Shown piece after piece: positions 8,416-18,427 of a stretch of DNA of 64,000 bases. Every line of letters begins with the position of its first letter. The stretch's first letter is position 1. The stretch comes from Pelobacter seleniigenes DSM 18267 (GTDB taxonomy: Bacteria > Desulfobacterota > Desulfuromonadia > Desulfuromonadales > Geopsychrobacteraceae): NCBI RefSeq assembly GCF_000711225.1, contig NZ_JOMG01000002.1:322501-386500 (forward strand). The letters are read 5' to 3'. Position numbers and translations under genes: made by a program. The notes below the pieces were generated by a model. That model did no database searches, was not told where the DNA came from, and saw only the letters and a list, made by a program, of their open reading frames with translations.

Positions 8416-9793
8416 GCCCGGGTGTCCGCGGGAAAGGAATGACGTCACGAATATTTTCCATCCCGGTCAGATACATCAACAACCGCTCAAAGCCGAGGCC
8501 GAAGCCGGCATGAGGGCAGGTCCCCCAGCGCCGGATATCCAGATACCAGTCCAGATCCCGGGGGTCGATTCCCGACTCGATCATCCGTCTTTCCAGCACT
8601 TCGTAACGCTCTTCCCGCTGGCTGCCGCCGATAATTTCACCGACTCGCGGCACCAGCAGGTCCATGGCGGCGACGGTCCGGTCATCATCATTCAGGCGCA
8701 TGTAAAACGCCTTGATCTGTTTGGGATAATCGGTCACAAACACGGGACCGGAGAAAATCTTTTCGGTCAGGAACCGTTCGTGCTCCGACTGCAGGTCGTT
8801 CCCCCAGGCGACCGGGAATTCAAAGTCCTGCCCGGACTTTAGCAGCAGTTCCACGGCTTCGGTGTAGGGCAGGGTTTTAAATTCAGCCTTGGCCAGGGAT
8901 TCAAGCTTGTCAAGCAGCCCTTTTTCAACGCGCTGATCAAAGAAATCCAGGTCTTCAGCACAGTTTTCCAAGGCAAAGGTCACCAGGTAGCGGAGGAAAT
9001 CTTCCCCCAGGCGGCAGTTGTCCTCCAGATCAGCAAAGGCAATCTCCGGCTCAATCATCCAGAACTCGGCTGCATGCCGGCTGGTATTGGAGTTTTCGGC
9101 ACGGAAGGTCGGACCAAAGGTATAGATATCGGAAAAAGCCGTGGCGAACAGCTCCCCCTGCAGTTGTCCGCTGACTGTCAAACCGGTCCGTTCCCCGAAG
9201 AAGTCTTTGTTCCAGTCGACTTTGCCAGCCGTCTGCGGCGGGTTTTGCGGATCAAGGGTGGTGACCCGGAACATCTCCCCGGCCCCCTCGCAGTCGTTGG
9301 CGGTAATGATCGGGGTTTGCACATAGATAAAGCCGCGTTGCTGAAAAAACTGGTGAACGGCAAAAGCCAGCCGGCTGCGCACGCGAAACACCGCGCCAAA
9401 GGTGTTGGAACGAGGGCGCAGGTGGGCGATGGAACGCAGATATTCAAAAGTGTGGCGTTTTTTCTGCAGCGGATAACTGTCATCGGCAACACCGATCACC
9501 TCGACCTCGTGGGCATGGAGTTCCCAGCTCTGTCCGGCAGCCGGCGAGGCGACCAGGGCTCCGCGGGCGGTCAGGCAGGCGCCGGTCCCGACCCGCGAAA
9601 CCGTTTCAAAATCAGTGGTCTCGGGCGACAGGACCAATTGCAGCGAAGCAAAACAACTGCCGTCATTCAAGGTGATAAAAGCGACCCCTTTGCCGCGGCG
9701 GGTCGAGCGAACCCAGCCTTTGACGCAGACGTCATCCAACGCCCGGTCGGTCGCCAATAATTTATTGATTGCAGTCCTGGTTTGTTTTTTCAT
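8402..9793 (-). CDS. asnS: Asparaginyl-tRNA synthetase
   Basis: This class II synthetase charges tRNA-Asn with asparagine. The 463-residue length matches the family (466 in E. coli). The N-terminal OB-fold anticodon-binding domain is seen in VKGWVRSTRRGKGVAFITLNDGS; class II motif 2 is seen in the FGPTFRAENSNTSRHAAEFWMIEPE region, and motif 3 in GFGLGFERLLMYLTGMENIRDVIPFPRTPG. The frame is open far upstream of the true start. ATG 9793 has AGAGG six bases ahead, whereas ATG 9799 would overlap that site, so 9793 is preferred. Its end overlaps the sensor kinase gene, an unusual partner for a housekeeping gene. Confidence 0.96.
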   Translation of the reverse strand: MKKQTRTAINKLLATDRALDDVCVKGWVRSTRRGKGVAFITLNDGSCFASLQLVLSPETTDFETVSRVGTGACLTARGALVASPAAGQSWELHAHEVEVIGVADDSYPLQKKRHTFEYLRSIAHLRPRSNTFGAVFRVRSRLAFAVHQFFQQRGFIYVQTPIITANDCEGAGEMFRVTTLDPQNPPQTAGKVDWNKDFFGERTGLTVSGQLQGELFATAFSDIYTFGPTFRAENSNTSRHAAEFWMIEPEIAFADLEDNCRLGEDFLRYLVTFALENCAEDLDFFDQRVEKGLLDKLESLAKAEFKTLPYTEAVELLLKSGQDFEFPVAWGNDLQSEHERFLTEKIFSGPVFVTDYPKQIKAFYMRLNDDDRTVAAMDLLVPRVGEIIGGSQREERYEVLERRMIESGIDPRDLDWYLDIRRWGTCPHAGFGLGFERLLMYLTGMENIRDVIPFPRTPGHARF

Positions 9794-9871
9794 CGGCATC
9801 CTCTTTTGGTCAAAGGTAAGACAGGAAGGGGTGATTATCGCCAAAAATCCCGCGATTCTGCAAGAATTAAC

Positions 9872-9900
9872 AAAAAAGCGGTTGTCATCGCAACAACCGC
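9872..9900 (-). terminator. Rho-independent terminator after the hemerythrin gene
   Basis: On the minus strand GCGGTTGT pairs perfectly with ACAACCGC (9878-9900, seven-base loop), followed by six T residues. It separates the hemerythrin gene from asnS, so asnS needs its own promoter in the roughly 80 bases before its start. Confidence 0.75.
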
Positions 9901-10007
9901 CACCTGTCCAGCTCTCCCCCGGCGACCCGCCAGGACGGCCCGGTTGTCGCTCCATCGATCATCCTGGCTCCGGCAGCATTCCGCCGCTCCTGGGCCGCCC
10001 CGGAACC

Positions 10008-10424
10008 CTACTCGATAAACCGCCCGCCGCGCGATTCCAGATAAGGTCCGTAGCGTTTATCGACGCCAAGGATATGCTCGAGCAGCCAGGTCCGCAGAAA
10101 ATGGAACAGCTCCTGCGCCATACCTTCCTTCTCCTGGGTCGCCCGTTGTTTCAGCTCTTGCACGGCACTGATCAATTTGGCATGGAGCTGTTGATGCTCG
10201 GCAAGTCCAGGATAGTGATATTCTGCCATGAGCGCTTCCTCGTGCTGAAAATGCTCCCGGGTATAGGTTTCCAGCATAAGCAGAACATCGTCGAGGATCT
10301 CATCCCCCTGCTTATCACGCAGAGCCAGGTAGAGGCGATTGATTTCCCGGATCAGTCTCCGATGTTCATTATCCAGCACGAGGATGCCCGTTGCATAAAT
10401 CTCTTTCCATTCAATGACGCTCAT
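10008..10424 (-). CDS. Bacteriohemerythrin, single domain
   Basis: This 138-residue hemerythrin binds oxygen at a non-heme di-iron centre. The iron ligands are visible: LDNEHRRLI (first His), EHFQHEEALM (HxxxE), LAEHQQLH (HxxxH) and HILGVD near the end. ATG 10424 has GGGAGG upstream; a longer open frame to 10505 lacks this and the family start. Single-domain hemerythrins in microaerophiles and anaerobes serve in oxygen delivery, detoxification or sensing. It is encoded directly after a large sensor kinase gene, with about 120 bases between them, which hints at a shared redox or oxygen response. Confidence 0.92.
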   Translation of the reverse strand: MSVIEWKEIYATGILVLDNEHRRLIREINRLYLALRDKQGDEILDDVLLMLETYTREHFQHEEALMAEYHYPGLAEHQQLHAKLISAVQELKQRATQEKEGMAQELFHFLRTWLLEHILGVDKRYGPYLESRGGRFIE

Positions 10425-10545
10425 GGAAACCTCCCTGCCGACCGTACCGGCAAACCAGCAACTCGGCTCGGTCATCGTGAACAAAGAAAAATCACAAGCA
10501 ATCAACGGAATCTGACCTGGCCAAATCTTTTAACCTGTCGCTATA

Positions 10546-13239
10546 TTAACAGGTTACAGCTTTCAGAACCAGATCAAAACAGGTCCCCTTGCCAGGCTCG
10601 GAGGCAACGGTCAATTGCCCCTGATGGTTCTGGCTGATGATAAAATAGGCTATCGAAAGCCCCAGCCCGGTTCCCGACCCGACCTCGCGGGTGGAGTAAA
10701 AGGGATCGAAAACCTTACCGACGGTCTCACTGTCCATCCCCGGGCCGTTGTCCTCAACCTGAAGACAGACCTGCTCTTTTCCTGTAGCAAATAGCCGCAG
10801 GCTGATGCAGGGGGAATCGCTATGACCACTGACCGCCTGGGCGGCATTCTTCAGCAAACTCAAAATGACCTGTTGGATCTGGCTCGGCTCACAATAGACA
10901 TTGGGAACGGCCTGGTATTCCCTGACGATGCGGATCTTGTGAAAGGCGAAATGGTAACGCATGTCATAGTCGCTGCTGGCCAGTTCCAGGGTCCGCTCGA
11001 GCAGATCCGCCAAGCTGCAGGAGACAAAGCTTGAATCGCCGCGCCGGCTGAAACTCTGCATATTTTCGACGATCTTTGCAGCGCGCTGCCCGGCGCTGGC
11101 AATGGCCTGCAGCATTTTGTTGCAGCCGCGCAAGTCACAGTACTCGGCAATCAGCTCGATAGAGGAGCCCAACTCTTCGGCGACCTTGCGATTCTTATCC
11201 AGTTCAGGCGACAGTCGATGGGTCAGCACCTGCACATTCTGCAGAATTGCCGCCAGTGGATTGTTGATTTCGTGAGCCAGCCCCGAGGCCAGACTGCCGA
11301 CCGACTGCATTTTTTCGGAACGGACCATCATTTCTTCCAGGCGGACCCGTTCGCTGATGTCATCCAGATGGATCATGCCGCCGTTCCCTTCCTTGTGCGA
11401 CACCGGATAAATCAGCATGTCAAAATAACGTGGCGGGCCCTTTTCAGACGTCCGGCGACCTGCCAATTTCAGCAGCCGGGCCGGTTGTTTGGTCGTCAGG
11501 GTGTCCCGCAATTTGGCGAGATAGCAACCCGGGTCCAGCAGCTGAAAGGCCTCGGCCAACGGCATTCCAATCGCGGTTCGCGCTGCGAGAGCGCTTTCCT
11601 GTTCGACCCTGCGATTCCACAGGGTCACCTTCAGATCATCATCAATGCCGATCAACAACGAAGGCATGGAATCGATAATATTCTGCAGATATGCCTGCAG
11701 CTTACTTAAGGATTCCTGCGCCGCCTTGCGCAGAGAGATATCTTGCAACGATCCCTCAATGTAGAGAATTTCCCCTTTTTCATTGCGCACCAGGTGAGTG
11801 CTGACCGAGGCCCAGAAGGGCTCTTTATTTTTGCGGAGCAGCCGACACTCAAAATTATGGTGCTGCTGATCCCGGTACAATTGTCGAATCATGGCTTTGC
11901 GATCAGCCGGGTCGGCATAGTGCTGAGTTGCCATATCGGAAATGCTGAGCAATGCTTCTTCGCGCGACGTATAGCCGAAAACCTTCACCGCGGCAGGGTT
12001 GACTTCAAGCATCTGTCCTGACAATGAAATGCGAAAGATCGCTTCGAGAGAGTTGGTAAAAATCTCGCGATAGCGCTGTTCCGAATCGCGCAAAGCCGAC
12101 ACACTGTTGCGGAGGTCCGACAGCATCCGGTTGAAGATGCTTTCTATCTCACTCCACTCATCCGACCGTCCCAGCCGCATGGGGCTGCTGTGATCCCCCT
12201 GCTGAAACGCCTTGAGCCGGTCACTGACCAATTCCATAGGCGCTTGGATATGCCGCGTAAACAGACGCCGGTGGCTGAGCCAGAAGGAGACCGCCAACAG
12301 GGTCAGCAGACTCAGGGCCAAGGTCAGCAGCGAATAAATGTTGGAGCGAATGTCCCGCCGCGCGCTGATGGCTGCTGCGGCGGCCTGCTTATCCGATTCA
12401 TCCATTGCACTAAGAATCTGCCCGGCCAGGTTATCGAGAAGTCGCCCCTGCTCACCGAGTTGAATCATTTCCAGCTGATAAAGACGCATCAGGTATTGGT
12501 AATATTGCACCCTGCTGAGCAGATGATGACCCAGCTTGTCGATAGGGGGTTCGGAGGCGGTCAAGGTCTGCATCCGCAGGCTTAATTGTTCCAGTTCCCG
12601 AGCTAACAGCGGCGGATCATCGACCTTGCCTGCTAGCAATTTGGTCTTGTTTTCTTCCGCGTTATGTTTGGCGATCCCCAGTAAAGTCTCGCGATATCCG
12701 GAAATCAGCAGGATCAGTTGTTCGAGATAGTCAACATCGCCGCCCTGTAAAGCCACATCAATGGTTTTCTCGGCGATCACCTCCTGGATCAGAACGAGCA
12801 GATCGTTGATATCGTCATCCTGGTCAGCACGCCAATTCAGCAGCGTATTGGCCCAGCGGCAATGACTCAGATAGTCATCAAACGATCTTTCCAACTGCAA
12901 TAGCAAGCTGGCGGTTTGAACATCGTCGATCCGGCTCTGCAAGGTTCTAAAGCTATTTTGCAGTGCCCGGCCTTCCATCTCCAGGAAGGCATCATCTCCA
13001 TAAAAAGTTTTCGAAAAAACCTTCAACCGGGAATTCAGCAAGCCGAAATCGCGGCTGTCATGCGAATTCTTCACCACCTGCTGCAGACGCTCTTCGACGA
13101 TCCGGTCAATATTTGAGCGAACCCCTGAGAGAGTGTAAAAAAGCCCCAGCGCAATCAGTACGAACGATACCACCAAGGTCAGGAAAAATCGCTTTAATCT
13201 CGATTTTATTGAAAGAGTCTCACTCAACGAAGACCCCAA
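10546..13239 (-). CDS. Membrane sensor histidine kinase with HAMP and two PAS domains
   Basis: The 897-residue protein has an N-terminal membrane helix (about 17-35), a helical periplasmic region of some 260 residues, a second helix near 303-323 (SLLTLALSLLTLLAVSFWL), a HAMP linker, a first PAS domain with PAC (YREIFTNSLEAIFRIS to EILYIEGSLQDIS), a second PAS domain (LQNIIDSMPSLLIGIDDD) and a kinase core with GLAHEINNPLAAIL and the ATPase boxes DNGPGMDSE and GSGTGLGLSI. No receiver domain or cognate regulator is encoded beside it. The frame opens with TTG at 13239; TTG 13227 is an alternative, and neither has a clear ribosome binding site, so the exact start is open. It follows the periplasmic binding-protein gene by 28 bases, so that protein may be its ligand-binding partner. 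Confidence 0.9.
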   Translation of the reverse strand: MGSSLSETLSIKSRLKRFFLTLVVSFVLIALGLFYTLSGVRSNIDRIVEERLQQVVKNSHDSRDFGLLNSRLKVFSKTFYGDDAFLEMEGRALQNSFRTLQSRIDDVQTASLLLQLERSFDDYLSHCRWANTLLNWRADQDDDINDLLVLIQEVIAEKTIDVALQGGDVDYLEQLILLISGYRETLLGIAKHNAEENKTKLLAGKVDDPPLLARELEQLSLRMQTLTASEPPIDKLGHHLLSRVQYYQYLMRLYQLEMIQLGEQGRLLDNLAGQILSAMDESDKQAAAAAISARRDIRSNIYSLLTLALSLLTLLAVSFWLSHRRLFTRHIQAPMELVSDRLKAFQQGDHSSPMRLGRSDEWSEIESIFNRMLSDLRNSVSALRDSEQRYREIFTNSLEAIFRISLSGQMLEVNPAAVKVFGYTSREEALLSISDMATQHYADPADRKAMIRQLYRDQQHHNFECRLLRKNKEPFWASVSTHLVRNEKGEILYIEGSLQDISLRKAAQESLSKLQAYLQNIIDSMPSLLIGIDDDLKVTLWNRRVEQESALAARTAIGMPLAEAFQLLDPGCYLAKLRDTLTTKQPARLLKLAGRRTSEKGPPRYFDMLIYPVSHKEGNGGMIHLDDISERVRLEEMMVRSEKMQSVGSLASGLAHEINNPLAAILQNVQVLTHRLSPELDKNRKVAEELGSSIELIAEYCDLRGCNKMLQAIASAGQRAAKIVENMQSFSRRGDSSFVSCSLADLLERTLELASSDYDMRYHFAFHKIRIVREYQAVPNVYCEPSQIQQVILSLLKNAAQAVSGHSDSPCISLRLFATGKEQVCLQVEDNGPGMDSETVGKVFDPFYSTREVGSGTGLGLSIAYFIISQNHQGQLTVASEPGKGTCFDLVLKAVTC

Positions 13240-13267
13240 TCACAGTAAAGTACAGTAGAAAATTCAT

Positions 13268-14269
13268 TCATTGAGTTCGCACCAGTTGGGCCCCGCGCAA
13301 CACCAGAGGGTCGGGCTGAATTCCAAGTTTCTTCAGGGTTGAAACATTGATCATTCTGGAACCACGATAGTTCTGAGTGACGGGAAGCTGGTCCAGGGGT
13401 ACTCCACGCATGGCCTTCAATAGCATGTCACCGGCCTGTCTGACTTCTTCTTCAATATTGCTGACCACACCGCTGAGGGCTCCCGCCTCGATGATAAATG
13501 AAAAGACAGAAAAAGTCGGTTTGTCAAAAGCATCCACCGCAGCAGCGATGGCATCGCTGCCCTTGACCTGATGACCATTTTCATCGTTCAGCCCACTCAA
13601 TGAAATCAGGAACAGAACATCCGCCCGGTTATGTAGATCCTTAGCGGTCGAGACCGCCTCGGACAATGTCAGTGGCGTCTCAAAGGCGACCATATGTTTG
13701 GCCACTTCCGGATGTTCGCGGACAATCTGCGCATAAAACAGGTCGGCCAGTGGGTTATCGGCGGTCATTACTGCAAAAGAATTCAGCGATCCAGCCAATT
13801 GACGACTTAAGGCAAGGCTTTCCTCAAGGAAAAGCTGGCTATGGACACCAGAGACATTGGTCGCGGGATAACCGTAGAAATCCGGCGCCTCATTGACGCC
13901 GCAGAACATAACCGGAGTCGCAACACGATTTTTCAGATAAGGAACCACAAAATTAGCTTGAGCTGAATCATCAACGGCAATCACACCGTCCGGTTGCAGT
14001 CGGCGATACAGCGCAAAGGCTTCAGCAGCCTCGGTTTGCAACAGTTCCGGAGCGGTAATTGTGTGGAGATAAAAATAATGGAGATCGCAAGAGGAGCCCA
14101 GGGTTTGCTCAAGTTCGGAGAGGATCTTGTGGGTCCATGGAAATTCAGCACCATAGCTTAAAACAACCAGAACCTTAAACTTGTCCGGGGGTGATTGACA
14201 GCTGGCGGCTCCCGTCCACAGCAAACAGTTCAAAAGGAGAAAGAAACCGACACGTCTTAAAATCGCCAT
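13268..14269 (-). CDS. Periplasmic ABC_sub_bind-type binding protein, likely kinase partner
   Basis: This 333-residue exported protein starts with a signal peptide (RRVGFFLLLNCLLWTGAASC) and then FKVLVVLSYGAEFPWTHKI, typical of the ABC_sub_bind (TrpX-like, type 1 periplasmic) family. Other family patterns are ITAPELLQTEA, FVVPYLKNRVATPVMFCGVNEAPDFYGYP-like and the terminal NVSTLKKLGIQPDPLVLRGA. No permease or ATPase is encoded nearby. In many Desulfuromonadia and gamma-proteobacteria such genes sit directly before a sensor kinase, as here, which argues for a sensing rather than a transport role. A cysteine at the end of the signal region resembles a weak lipobox. ATG 14269 starts the signal peptide. 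Confidence 0.82.
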   Translation of the reverse strand: MAILRRVGFFLLLNCLLWTGAASCQSPPDKFKVLVVLSYGAEFPWTHKILSELEQTLGSSCDLHYFYLHTITAPELLQTEAAEAFALYRRLQPDGVIAVDDSAQANFVVPYLKNRVATPVMFCGVNEAPDFYGYPATNVSGVHSQLFLEESLALSRQLAGSLNSFAVMTADNPLADLFYAQIVREHPEVAKHMVAFETPLTLSEAVSTAKDLHNRADVLFLISLSGLNDENGHQVKGSDAIAAAVDAFDKPTFSVFSFIIEAGALSGVVSNIEEEVRQAGDMLLKAMRGVPLDQLPVTQNYRGSRMINVSTLKKLGIQPDPLVLRGAQLVRTQ

Positions 14270-14516
14270 TCAATAATACCTTGCAAGGCTTAACCCATAC
14301 GGGAAGTTTATTAATATTTGCTAAATATAACACAACACCGTAAAGGCTTTGAAGACCTTATCGCTTGCGGAGCGCACAATTAATAAGCGGGCGCCCCGAC
14401 TACACAACAGGCTGTGCCGAATAGCAGATACAATATCCCGAAAGTTTGGCAAAGGCAGGCAAGCATAACGCTATTGTATTGTGTGTCGGGTCCCCATTTC
14501 TCTCAACGCTTTCAGC

Positions 14517-16118
14517 TCAACTGTGCTCGCGTGATTTGAGGAAGCGAACTCCCTCCCACTGCTCCATGGTGTGCCCGAGACGCCACTCACTGGCGGCCAG
14601 ATAGGCCAGATGCCCTTCGGCATCATGGGCCAGTTGACCCTGATTTTTCTTTTGAAATTCTTCGAACAGCTTGCGGTCGTCACACTCCACCCAGCGCGCG
14701 GTGGTATAATCGACTCCTTCGTAAACAGCCGCAACATTGTATTCCGCCTTGAGCCGTTCCATGGTGACGTCGAACTGCAGCACCCCCACGGCACCAAGAA
14801 TGAATTCCGCTCCGGTCACCGGCTTGAAAACCTGCACCGCCCCTTCTTCGGCCAATTGCACCAGCCCTTTCTGCAGCTGTTTCGACTTCAACGGATCCTT
14901 CAACCGGACCCGGCGGAAATGCTCTGGAGCAAAGTTGGGAATCCCGGTGAACTTGAGCGGCTCCTTGTCGCTGAAGGTATCACCGATCTTGATGGTGCCG
15001 TGATTGTGCAGGCCGATGATATCTCCCGGGAAGGCTTCTTCGACATGAGCCCGATCCTGGGCCATGAAGATGGTGGCGTTGGCCAGGGTCACATCCTTGC
15101 CGATTCGATGATGTCTGACTTTCATCCCGCGGGTGAACTTGCCGGAACAGATCCGCAGAAAAGCGATCCGGTCACGGTGGGCCGGGTCCATATTGGCCTG
15201 AATTTTAAAGACGAATCCGGAAAATTGCTCTTCTTCAGGGCTGACCAGTCGCTCCTGGGTTTGCCGGGCGCCCGGTGCAGGAGCCAGTTCGACAAAAGCG
15301 TCGAGCATCTCCTGAACCCCGAAATTATTGATGGCGCTGCCGAAGAACACCGGGGTTTGGCTGGCACACAGGTAATCATCCAGATTGAAGGGATTGGCGG
15401 CACCTTCCAGCAGGTCGATATCCTCGCGCAGTTCAGCGGCCTGGCTGCCGAGTATTTCATCCAGTTTAGGGTCATTCAAATCGGCTATTTTGACGGTTTC
15501 GGTGGCCCGAGCGTCAGCCCCCGGCCGGAACAGATTCAGTTCCTTGCGATAGAGGTTGTAAACTCCCCTGAAGCGTTTCCCCATGCCGATGGGCCAGGAC
15601 AACGGGGCGCATTCAATCTGCAGTTTCTCCTCGATATCGGCCAGGATATCCAGGGGGGAAAGACCTTCCCGGTCGAGCTTGTTGATGAAAGTGAGCACCG
15701 GGGTGTTGCGCATCCGGCAGACTTCCATCAATTTCTCGGTCTGCGGCTCAACCCCTTTGGCGCTGTCAATCACCATCAGGGCGCTGTCCACGGCGGTCAG
15801 CACCCGGTAAGTATCTTCGGAAAAATCCTGGTGGCCCGGGGTGTCGAGAAGATTGACTTCAAAATTACGGTAATCGAACTTCATCACTGAAGACGATACC
15901 GAGATCCCCCGCTCTTTCTCGATGCTCATCCAGTCGCTGGTCGCGTGTCGGTTGGACTTGCGTGCTTTGACGGTTCCTGCCATCTGAATCGCCCCGCCGA
16001 ACAGCAGCAGTTTTTCGGTCAAGGTGGTTTTACCGGCATCTGGGTGACTGATGATACCGAAAGTTCGCCGCTTGGCGATCTGTTTCTGCAGCTCTTTACT
16101 CACGTTTTTTTCCTTCAT
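14517..16118 (-). CDS. prfC: Peptide chain release factor 3
   Basis: RF3 is a GTPase that recycles RF1 and RF2 from the ribosome after termination. The 533-residue length is normal (529 in E. coli). The G domain shows [18 protein letters not shown] (P-loop), the RF3-specific switch region [33 protein letters not shown] and INKLDREG. The C-terminal part retains [19 protein letters not shown] and ends KSREHS. ATG 16118 gives the usual N-terminus although its ribosome binding site is weak. The gene stands alone on the minus strand and is divergent from upp. Confidence 0.96.
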   Translation of the reverse strand: MKEKNVSKELQKQIAKRRTFGIISHPDAGKTTLTEKLLLFGGAIQMAGTVKARKSNRHATSDWMSIEKERGISVSSSVMKFDYRNFEVNLLDTPGHQDFSEDTYRVLTAVDSALMVIDSAKGVEPQTEKLMEVCRMRNTPVLTFINKLDREGLSPLDILADIEEKLQIECAPLSWPIGMGKRFRGVYNLYRKELNLFRPGADARATETVKIADLNDPKLDEILGSQAAELREDIDLLEGAANPFNLDDYLCASQTPVFFGSAINNFGVQEMLDAFVELAPAPGARQTQERLVSPEEEQFSGFVFKIQANMDPAHRDRIAFLRICSGKFTRGMKVRHHRIGKDVTLANATIFMAQDRAHVEEAFPGDIIGLHNHGTIKIGDTFSDKEPLKFTGIPNFAPEHFRRVRLKDPLKSKQLQKGLVQLAEEGAVQVFKPVTGAEFILGAVGVLQFDVTMERLKAEYNVAAVYEGVDYTTARWVECDDRKLFEEFQKKNQGQLAHDAEGHLAYLAASEWRLGHTMEQWEGVRFLKSREHS

Positions 16119-16254
16119 TGCTTAGTCATATTTTTTGCGCCGGTCGGAAAACCCAAAGACCGTTTCCCCCACCAAGCCAGCCGCGTACTATAGCGTAATT
16201 CAGTCTCTTTAGGAAAGAGCGTTTTCAGAATCTGGCAACCGGAACACGAACTTC

Positions 16255-16283
16255 TTGACCCGCGCTGGCGATACTTTTATTCT
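16255..16283 (+). promoter_or_regulatory. Sigma-70 promoter for upp-uraA
   Basis: TTGACC (16255-16260), 17 bases, then TATTCT (16278-16283). Both boxes are close to consensus with ideal spacing, and transcription would start about 38 bases before the upp ATG. I see no PyrR-type attenuator between promoter and gene. Confidence 0.6.
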
Positions 16284-16327
16284 GCGCTGTTGAATTGTTT
16301 GTTGCTTTCTATTTAAAAGGAGACCCC

Positions 16328-16954
16328 ATGGCTGTTTATGAAGTGAACCACCCCCTGGTTAAACATAAACTGGGGCTGATGCGTCAACAGGACATCAGCA
16401 CCAAAGACTTCCGCGAACTGGCTTCAGAGGTGGCACGCCTGCTGACCTATGAGGCGACCAAAGACCTGGAAACCGAACCGGAAACCATTATCGGCTGGAA
16501 TGGCCCGGTCGAAGTGGAACGGATTAAAGGCAAAAAGATCACCGTGGTGCCAATCCTGCGCGCCGGTTTAGGGATGATGGACGGGGTTCTCGACCTGATC
16601 CCCAGTGCCAGGGTCAGTGTGGTCGGGCTGTACCGTAACGAAGAGACCCTCGAACCGGTCGCTTATTTCCAGAAATTGACCAGCAGCATGGATGACCGGA
16701 CCGCCCTCATCCTCGACCCGATGCTGGCCACCGGCGGATCACTGCTGGCCTGCATCGAGATGCTCAAAAAAGCCGGCTGCACCAGTATCCGCGGACTGTT
16801 CCTGGTCGCGGTTCCGGAGGGGCTTGCAAAGATCGAGAAGGCCCATCCCGATGTCGATATTTACGTTGCATCCATTGACGAACGTCTGAACGAAAACGGC
16901 TATATCCTCCCGGGTCTCGGCGATGCCGGAGACAAAATTTTCGGGACCAAATAG
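16328..16954 (+). CDS. upp: Uracil phosphoribosyltransferase
   Basis: This pyrimidine salvage enzyme converts uracil and PRPP to UMP. The 208-residue length equals that of E. coli Upp. It starts [19 protein letters not shown], and the PRPP-binding loop [13 protein letters not shown] is intact, as is the uracil-binding end [23 protein letters not shown] 16328 has AAAAGGAGA in front; in-frame codons further upstream lack this. It is followed after 34 bases by the uracil permease gene, forming a compact salvage operon. Confidence 0.97.
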   Translation: MAVYEVNHPLVKHKLGLMRQQDISTKDFRELASEVARLLTYEATKDLETEPETIIGWNGPVEVERIKGKKITVVPILRAGLGMMDGVLDLIPSARVSVVGLYRNEETLEPVAYFQKLTSSMDDRTALILDPMLATGGSLLACIEMLKKAGCTSIRGLFLVAVPEGLAKIEKAHPDVDIYVASIDERLNENGYILPGLGDAGDKIFGTK

Positions 16955-16988
16955 GCAACCCATCGACCCTAGCGAAAAGGACTCGCCA

Positions 16989-18308
16989 ATGAATCAATCC
17001 CCAGCCCCGACCGATTATATTTTTCGGTTGAAAGACTGCCTGCTCGGCGCCCAGATGCTGTTTGTCGCTTTTGGTGCCCTGGTGCTGGTCCCCTTGTTGA
17101 CCGGACTCAACGCCAATGTTGCATTGTTCACCGCCGGCGCGGGCACCCTGCTGTTCCAAGTCATCACCCGCGGCAAAGTGCCGGTTTTTCTGGCCTCCAG
17201 CTTCGCCTTCATCGCCCCGATCATCTATGGAGTCGGCCAATGGGGGGTCGCCGGAACCATGTGCGGTCTGGTCGCCGCCGGGCTGCTCTACGCGATCCTG
17301 AGTCTGATCGTCCGTATTTTCGGCTCGGGGATTCTGCATCGCCTGCTGCCGCCCATCGTCACCGGCCCGGTCATCATGGTCATCGGCCTGGTGCTGGCCC
17401 CGGTTGCCATCCATATGGCTTCCGGCCGAACCGGCGACGGTTCCGCCTGGCTGGTTCCCCAGACAACCGCTTACATCATTGCCGGAGCTGCCCTGCTGGT
17501 GACCATCCTGGTCTCCTTGCTGGGGCGCGGCATGTTCAAACTGATTCCGATTCTGTGTGGCATTGCGGCCGGATACGGGACCTCTCTGATTCTTGATTTC
17601 AGCGGATTTACCGCCTCAACCCAGGTGGCCTTCGATCCCGGCACCCTGCAGAACTGGACGGCCCCGGCGCTGATCTCCATGCAGAAAGTCGCCCAGGCGC
17701 CCTGGTTCGCCATGCCGGACTTCACCTTCCCAACCTGGAATCTTGAAGCCATCCTGTTCATTGTCCCGGTCGCCATTGCCCCGGCTATCGAACACTTCGG
17801 CGACGTCATCGCCATCGGCGGAATTACCGGCAAGGACTATGTCGATGATCCAGGTATTCAAAACACCCTGCTTGGCGACGGTCTGGCCACCAGTCTGGCC
17901 GGCCTCCTCGGCGGACCGCCCAACACCACCTACTCGGAAGTCTCCGGGGCGGTCGCGCTGACCCGTTCCTTTAACCCGGCGATCATGACCTGGGCTGCTA
18001 TTTCCGCAATTTTGCTGGCCTTTATCGGCAAACTCGGCGGTTTTCTCAATACCATCCCGGTCCCGGTCATGGGCGGCATCATGGTGCTCCTGTTCGGCGC
18101 CATCGCGGTTATCGGCATCAACACCCTGGTCCAGGCCGGCACCGATCTGATGCAGCCGCGCAACTTGGCCGTCGTCGCCATTATTCTGGTCTTCGGCATC
18201 GGCGGAATGAGTTTTGATCTGGCCGTGGTCAAACTGGGCGGCATCGGTCTCGCCGGCGTGGTCGGGGTCATCCTTAACCTGGTCCTGCCCCAGCAGGTCC
18301 AATCCTGA
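16989..18308 (+). CDS. uraA: Uracil/xanthine permease (NCS2 family)
   Basis: This 439-residue inner-membrane proton symporter imports uracil for the phosphoribosyltransferase encoded just upstream. About 14 helices are apparent. Family signatures are seen in PVFLASSFAFIAPI, ERLxxP-like ALAPAIEHFGDVIAIG with the conserved glutamate, and the QNTLLGDGLATSLAGLLGGPPNTTYSE region, which matches the NAT signature and NTTYxE of UraA. ATG 16989 has AAAAGGA eight bases before it; an in-frame ATG at 16923 lies inside upp and is rejected. A strong terminator closes the operon. Confidence 0.95.
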   Translation: MNQSPAPTDYIFRLKDCLLGAQMLFVAFGALVLVPLLTGLNANVALFTAGAGTLLFQVITRGKVPVFLASSFAFIAPIIYGVGQWGVAGTMCGLVAAGLLYAILSLIVRIFGSGILHRLLPPIVTGPVIMVIGLVLAPVAIHMASGRTGDGSAWLVPQTTAYIIAGAALLVTILVSLLGRGMFKLIPILCGIAAGYGTSLILDFSGFTASTQVAFDPGTLQNWTAPALISMQKVAQAPWFAMPDFTFPTWNLEAILFIVPVAIAPAIEHFGDVIAIGGITGKDYVDDPGIQNTLLGDGLATSLAGLLGGPPNTTYSEVSGAVALTRSFNPAIMTWAAISAILLAFIGKLGGFLNTIPVPVMGGIMVLLFGAIAVIGINTLVQAGTDLMQPRNLAVVAIILVFGIGGMSFDLAVVKLGGIGLAGVVGVILNLVLPQQVQS

Positions 18309-18352
18309 ACAACTTGCCTCGGAACCTGCTTCCGATTCAGTTTAAAAAAGAA

Positions 18353-18391
18353 AAGCGCCCGTGTCTTGGTAACGACACGGGCGCTTTTTTT
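18353..18391 (+). terminator. Terminator of upp-uraA, probably bidirectional
   Basis: AAGCGCCCGTGTC pairs perfectly with GACACGGGCGCTT around an eight-base loop, followed by a run of T residues. The upstream A run gives the minus strand a T tract too, so it can also end the convergent two-component operon. Confidence 0.9.
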
Positions 18392-18427
18392 CATTGCGTC
18401 CAAGGCTGTTTCAGAACTGCGCCTAGT

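Noticed and set aside
14571-15890. Plus-strand open frame of 439 codons opposite prfC
   Set aside because: prfC is certain on the other strand; this frame is a by-product of its codon usage.
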